A DNA stretch of 28,267 nucleotides from the NCBI GenBank assembly GCA_900547765.1, contig URIA01000029.1, positions 1 to 28,267 of the forward strand, given 5' to 3'. Below, one piece after another: positions 26,095 to 28,267 of this stretch. Both the position numbers and the translations under genes were made by a program. Source of the stretch: an uncultured Collinsella sp. (GTDB lineage Bacteria; Actinomycetota; Coriobacteriia; Coriobacteriales; Coriobacteriaceae). The notes beneath the pieces are model-generated. The model was not told where the DNA came from. It worked only from the letters and a program-made list of their open reading frames with translations, and searched no databases. Within the stretch, counting starts at the first letter, position 1, and every line of letters begins with the position of its first letter.

Positions 26095-26208
26095 CGGCGC
26101 CAAAGCCCGTAAAACATCCCGCATCTACCGCTGGTAGATTACAACAATGCAGCACTCACGGCTGATGGCACAATCGAACCGTCATCATTGCACGGATATC
26201 GAGGCGCC

Positions 26209-26619
26209 ATGGACGAAGAGCTTGATTACCTATGGGAGACCCTGGGCCTCGAGATCACTGCTGACCTTTGGCCCGAACGGGACAAAATCCATCCCACTCT
26301 GCGCCCCGCCATCACGGTGATGCAGGCAAAATACCGCCGTGCATCCTTTTTGATCATGCGGATGTCATGGCACGCGGGACTCCCCGACCTTAAGCGAATC
26401 CAGGCAAGCCTCGTCGAGCTGTCCGGTATGCCGACTGTCATATCCGAGGCGCACCTGGAGCAGCGACAGCGCGAGCGACTGCAACAGCAGCGGATTCCCT
26501 TTATCTGCCCCGGTGTTCAGGCATATCTGCCCTTTATGGACGAGGAGTACTGGAGCGGCAAGCCCAACAAGCACGTAAAGGTCTACGATCCGCACGAATG
26601 GGCGCAGCTCAAGGATTGA
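26209..26619 (+). CDS. Small protein of unknown function, 136 aa
   Basis: A soluble protein. The central pattern (KYRRASFLIMRMSWHAGLPDLKRIQASLVELSGMPTVI...RQRERLQQQRIPFICPGVQAYLPFM) resembles the N-terminal region of some MarR-type regulators of gut bacteria. A DNA-binding helix-turn-helix part would be expected after this region, but the protein stops about 20 residues later. That resemblance is from memory and uncertain. GAGG near 26201 supports the ATG at 26209; a TTG at 26188 in frame is less likely. Confidence 0.65.
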   Translation: MDEELDYLWETLGLEITADLWPERDKIHPTLRPAITVMQAKYRRASFLIMRMSWHAGLPDLKRIQASLVELSGMPTVISEAHLEQRQRERLQQQRIPFICPGVQAYLPFMDEEYWSGKPNKHVKVYDPHEWAQLKD

Positions 26620-26691
26620 GCCGAGCGAGCCCTCCGATGGAAAACACGTCCCACCCCGAGCGCTCAAAACGGGTCGCACTTTCCGCAGCCG

Positions 26692-27051
26692 CTACAGCAG
26701 CGCCTCGGTCCAAGCTGCTTCCCTAAAGCCGGGAATCGCAAAGTCGTCGCCCACCAACAGCGGACGCTTAACCAGCATGCCGTCGGTCGCCAGCAGCTCG
26801 TAGCACTCCCGATCCGTCATGCCCGCATCTAGACGCGCCTTCAGGCCCAGCTCTCGATATTTCATGCCCGACGAATTAAAGAAGCGCCGCACCGGCAGTC
26901 CCGAACGAGCAATCCAGGTCGCAAGCTCATCAGCCGTGGGATTGTCCAAAACGATATCGCGGTCGATATACTCTACCCCGTGTTCGTCCAGCCATGCCTT
27001 GGCCTTCTTACAGGTCGAGCACTTGGGATATTCAACAAACAGTACGGTCAT
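26692..27051 (-). CDS. ArsC/Spx-family thioredoxin-fold protein
   Basis: A 119-aa cytoplasmic protein of the arsenate reductase-like family. The N-terminal CSTC (C11, C14) in VEYPKCSTCKKAKAWL and the later PVRRFFNSSGMKYRELGLK, then KRPLLV, match the ArsC/Spx/YffB fold. The CxxC pair, which is typical of Spx, and the lack of an ars operon argue against a dedicated arsenate role. A thiol-redox or regulatory role is possible. GGAGG lies 6 nt before the ATG at 27051. Confidence 0.88.
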   Translation of the reverse strand: MTVLFVEYPKCSTCKKAKAWLDEHGVEYIDRDIVLDNPTADELATWIARSGLPVRRFFNSSGMKYRELGLKARLDAGMTDRECYELLATDGMLVKRPLLVGDDFAIPGFREAAWTEALL

Positions 27052-27143
27052 GGAAATCCTCCGAATTTAGATCGGCCAACGCAGGCACACGCCACACGAG
27101 GCGCCTTCGCATGATGGGCCAATTGTAGCCCACGGGTCACACG

Positions 27144-28196
27144 CTAAACGAACCGTACCCCGAATCCGCGTTTGATGAACGGCAGCAGCTCCATTGCCTC
27201 GGGCGTGATATGACCCGCAACGTTCATGCGCTCGTCACCGGGAAGATCGACCCGCGCAATCTCAAGCTCGCCTTCGTAGCGCCCATAGCCGCTATTGCTC
27301 ACAGCGATCGACCCCGTCTTTCGTGACAGGCCGGCACCGGCATCCATCGGCACGGAATCCGGCTTAAGCGTCGTACGCGACTCCTGAGACCTAAAGATGA
27401 GGGTGCTCGAATCGGGTCGGTCGTGATGAATCTGCCCACGTACATAGGCATAACCGGGCTCAAGCTCGCATTGCAGGTCCACGTATCCGGCGGAAACATG
27501 AGCAAACTGCGTCCAGCCCGCATCGGAAAGATCGGGGTCGCCGACCAACACAATGTCGCAATCGGCGCCATGTGCAAGCTCAAGCATATTGAGAGCAACC
27601 TTTGACGCGCGACCGCGCTGCGCCTCGACCGTCGGCAGTCCCTCGAATACCGGCCCGCGAACGTTGGCATCACCCGGCACAAAAGCCATGATTTCGAATC
27701 CAAGCGCCGCAAGACGAAGATTCACCCGAGCAATGTCCTCCAGAGCTAAACCGGTATAAGGCTTGGGGTAAAAATTGTGACAGGCGGCAAAACGAGTCAC
27801 ATCGGCACCGGCCTCACGCCACGATGCGATTTCATCAGAACTCACCGTCGATGCATTGACCACAATGCGAAATACACCGGACAGCTCCGCGACCCGCCGG
27901 GCGCTAAAGCCATAGTCCAAACGAAGGTATTCCAACCCCAGATCGCGCAGGTCCTCGATGCGCTCAAGCCCGAGCAAATCGCACGTGCGCGGCCCCACAT
28001 CGGCAATGAGCGCAATGCCGCGGGCGGAAAGCAGCGACAGCACATGACGGACCTTATCGGTATACGCCGCTCCCCCATCCTCGGGAATATGCAGCGAGGT
28101 GAACGCATAGCGCGCACCCGCCGCGGCACCGTGTTCAATCGTCCGCTCAATATCCTGCAGAGGGCTGGAAAGATAAATCGAAATACCCGTTTTCAC
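27144..28196 (-). CDS. MupG-like (DUF871) TIM-barrel protein, probable 6-phospho-N-acetylmuramidase
   Basis: A 350-aa cytoplasmic protein of the DUF871 family, whose characterised member MupG cleaves MurNAc-6-phosphate-GlcNAc during cell-wall recycling. It has the family start KTGISIYLSS, a TIM-barrel first part (ADVGPRTCDLLG, YLRLDYGFS, HNFYPKPYTGL) and a smaller C-terminal domain ending ITPEAMELLPFIKRGFGVRFV. The start is GTG at 28196 with AAAGGAG about 9 nt upstream. Family is clear; the exact substrate is inferred. A terminator hairpin lies upstream (28218-28242), so it may start its own transcript. Confidence 0.85.
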   Translation of the reverse strand: MKTGISIYLSSPLQDIERTIEHGAAAGARYAFTSLHIPEDGGAAYTDKVRHVLSLLSARGIALIADVGPRTCDLLGLERIEDLRDLGLEYLRLDYGFSARRVAELSGVFRIVVNASTVSSDEIASWREAGADVTRFAACHNFYPKPYTGLALEDIARVNLRLAALGFEIMAFVPGDANVRGPVFEGLPTVEAQRGRASKVALNMLELAHGADCDIVLVGDPDLSDAGWTQFAHVSAGYVDLQCELEPGYAYVRGQIHHDRPDSSTLIFRSQESRTTLKPDSVPMDAGAGLSRKTGSIAVSNSGYGRYEGELEIARVDLPGDERMNVAGHITPEAMELLPFIKRGFGVRFV

Positions 28197-28217
28197 GCTT
28201 CAACACTCCTTTAATCA

Positions 28218-28242
28218 AAACCACCCCTAAAAGGGGTGGTTT
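28218..28242. terminator. Hairpin upstream of the MupG-like gene
   Basis: AAACCACCCCT pairs perfectly with AGGGGTGGTTT around AAA. On the minus strand it ends in GGTTTTGATT. It probably terminates an unseen minus-strand gene beyond the window, or acts as an attenuator for the MupG-like gene. Confidence 0.75.
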
Positions 28243-28267
28243 GCTCTTAGGGTATAACCCTTGGATT

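Noticed and set aside
26692..27051. Dedicated arsenate resistance gene
   Set aside because: No arsR, arsB or other ars gene is nearby, and the CxxC motif fits Spx-like relatives as well.

Overview
The window looks like chromosome from a high-GC coriobacterium, most likely Collinsella or a close relative. This is an inference from codon and GC character, an actinobacterial gene set (CsoR-type copper operon, FHA/Ser-Thr kinase pair, DUF559-like proteins) and abundant intergenic palindromes. No sequence search was possible. There is no phage, plasmid or IS element with a recognisable transposase, and no classical CRISPR array.

Layout. 1-2123 (-): DEAD-box RNA helicase with a long Arg/Gly-rich tail, cut by the window edge. 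2723-5941 (+): FHA-domain protein, then a transmembrane Ser/Thr kinase with a DUF6273-like sensor. 6356-9375 (+): copper operon copA, copZ, csoR behind a CsoR-type operator. 9522-9995 (+): membrane/zinc-ribbon protein. 10129-13858 (-): amidohydrolase, nuclease-fold AbiEi/DUF559-like protein, unknown 235-aa protein. 14275-20459 (-): glutamate synthase gltB-gltD. 21084-23189 (+): gpmA and mntH. 23386-24122 (-): rubredoxin and flavin reductase. 24272-25914 (-): TPR protein and smpB, preceded by tRNA-Gln and tRNA-Glu. 26209-28196: small unknown gene (+), ArsC/Spx-like protein (-) and a MupG/DUF871 protein (-).

The most striking feature is not a gene. Thirteen copies of a palindromic element, each exactly 59 bp, lie in six intergenic regions. 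Each has a 17-bp arm close to TGTCTCGATCTGTAACA, a 25-bp variable centre, and the reverse-complement arm. Within clusters the copies repeat every 80-82 bp, separated by 21-22 bp. Two clusters tightly bracket the nuclease-fold gene at 11797-12873. Other structured DNA includes a ~100-nt foldback between copA and copZ, a perfect 23-bp inverted repeat upstream of gltB, two elements sharing TTGGGGACAG, and a 29-bp tandem repeat.

Functionally this is mostly core metabolism and homeostasis: ammonia assimilation (GltBD), glycolysis (GpmA), copper export, Mn/Fe import, ribosome rescue (SmpB), electron transfer (rubredoxin/flavin reductase) and cell-wall sugar salvage (MupG-like).
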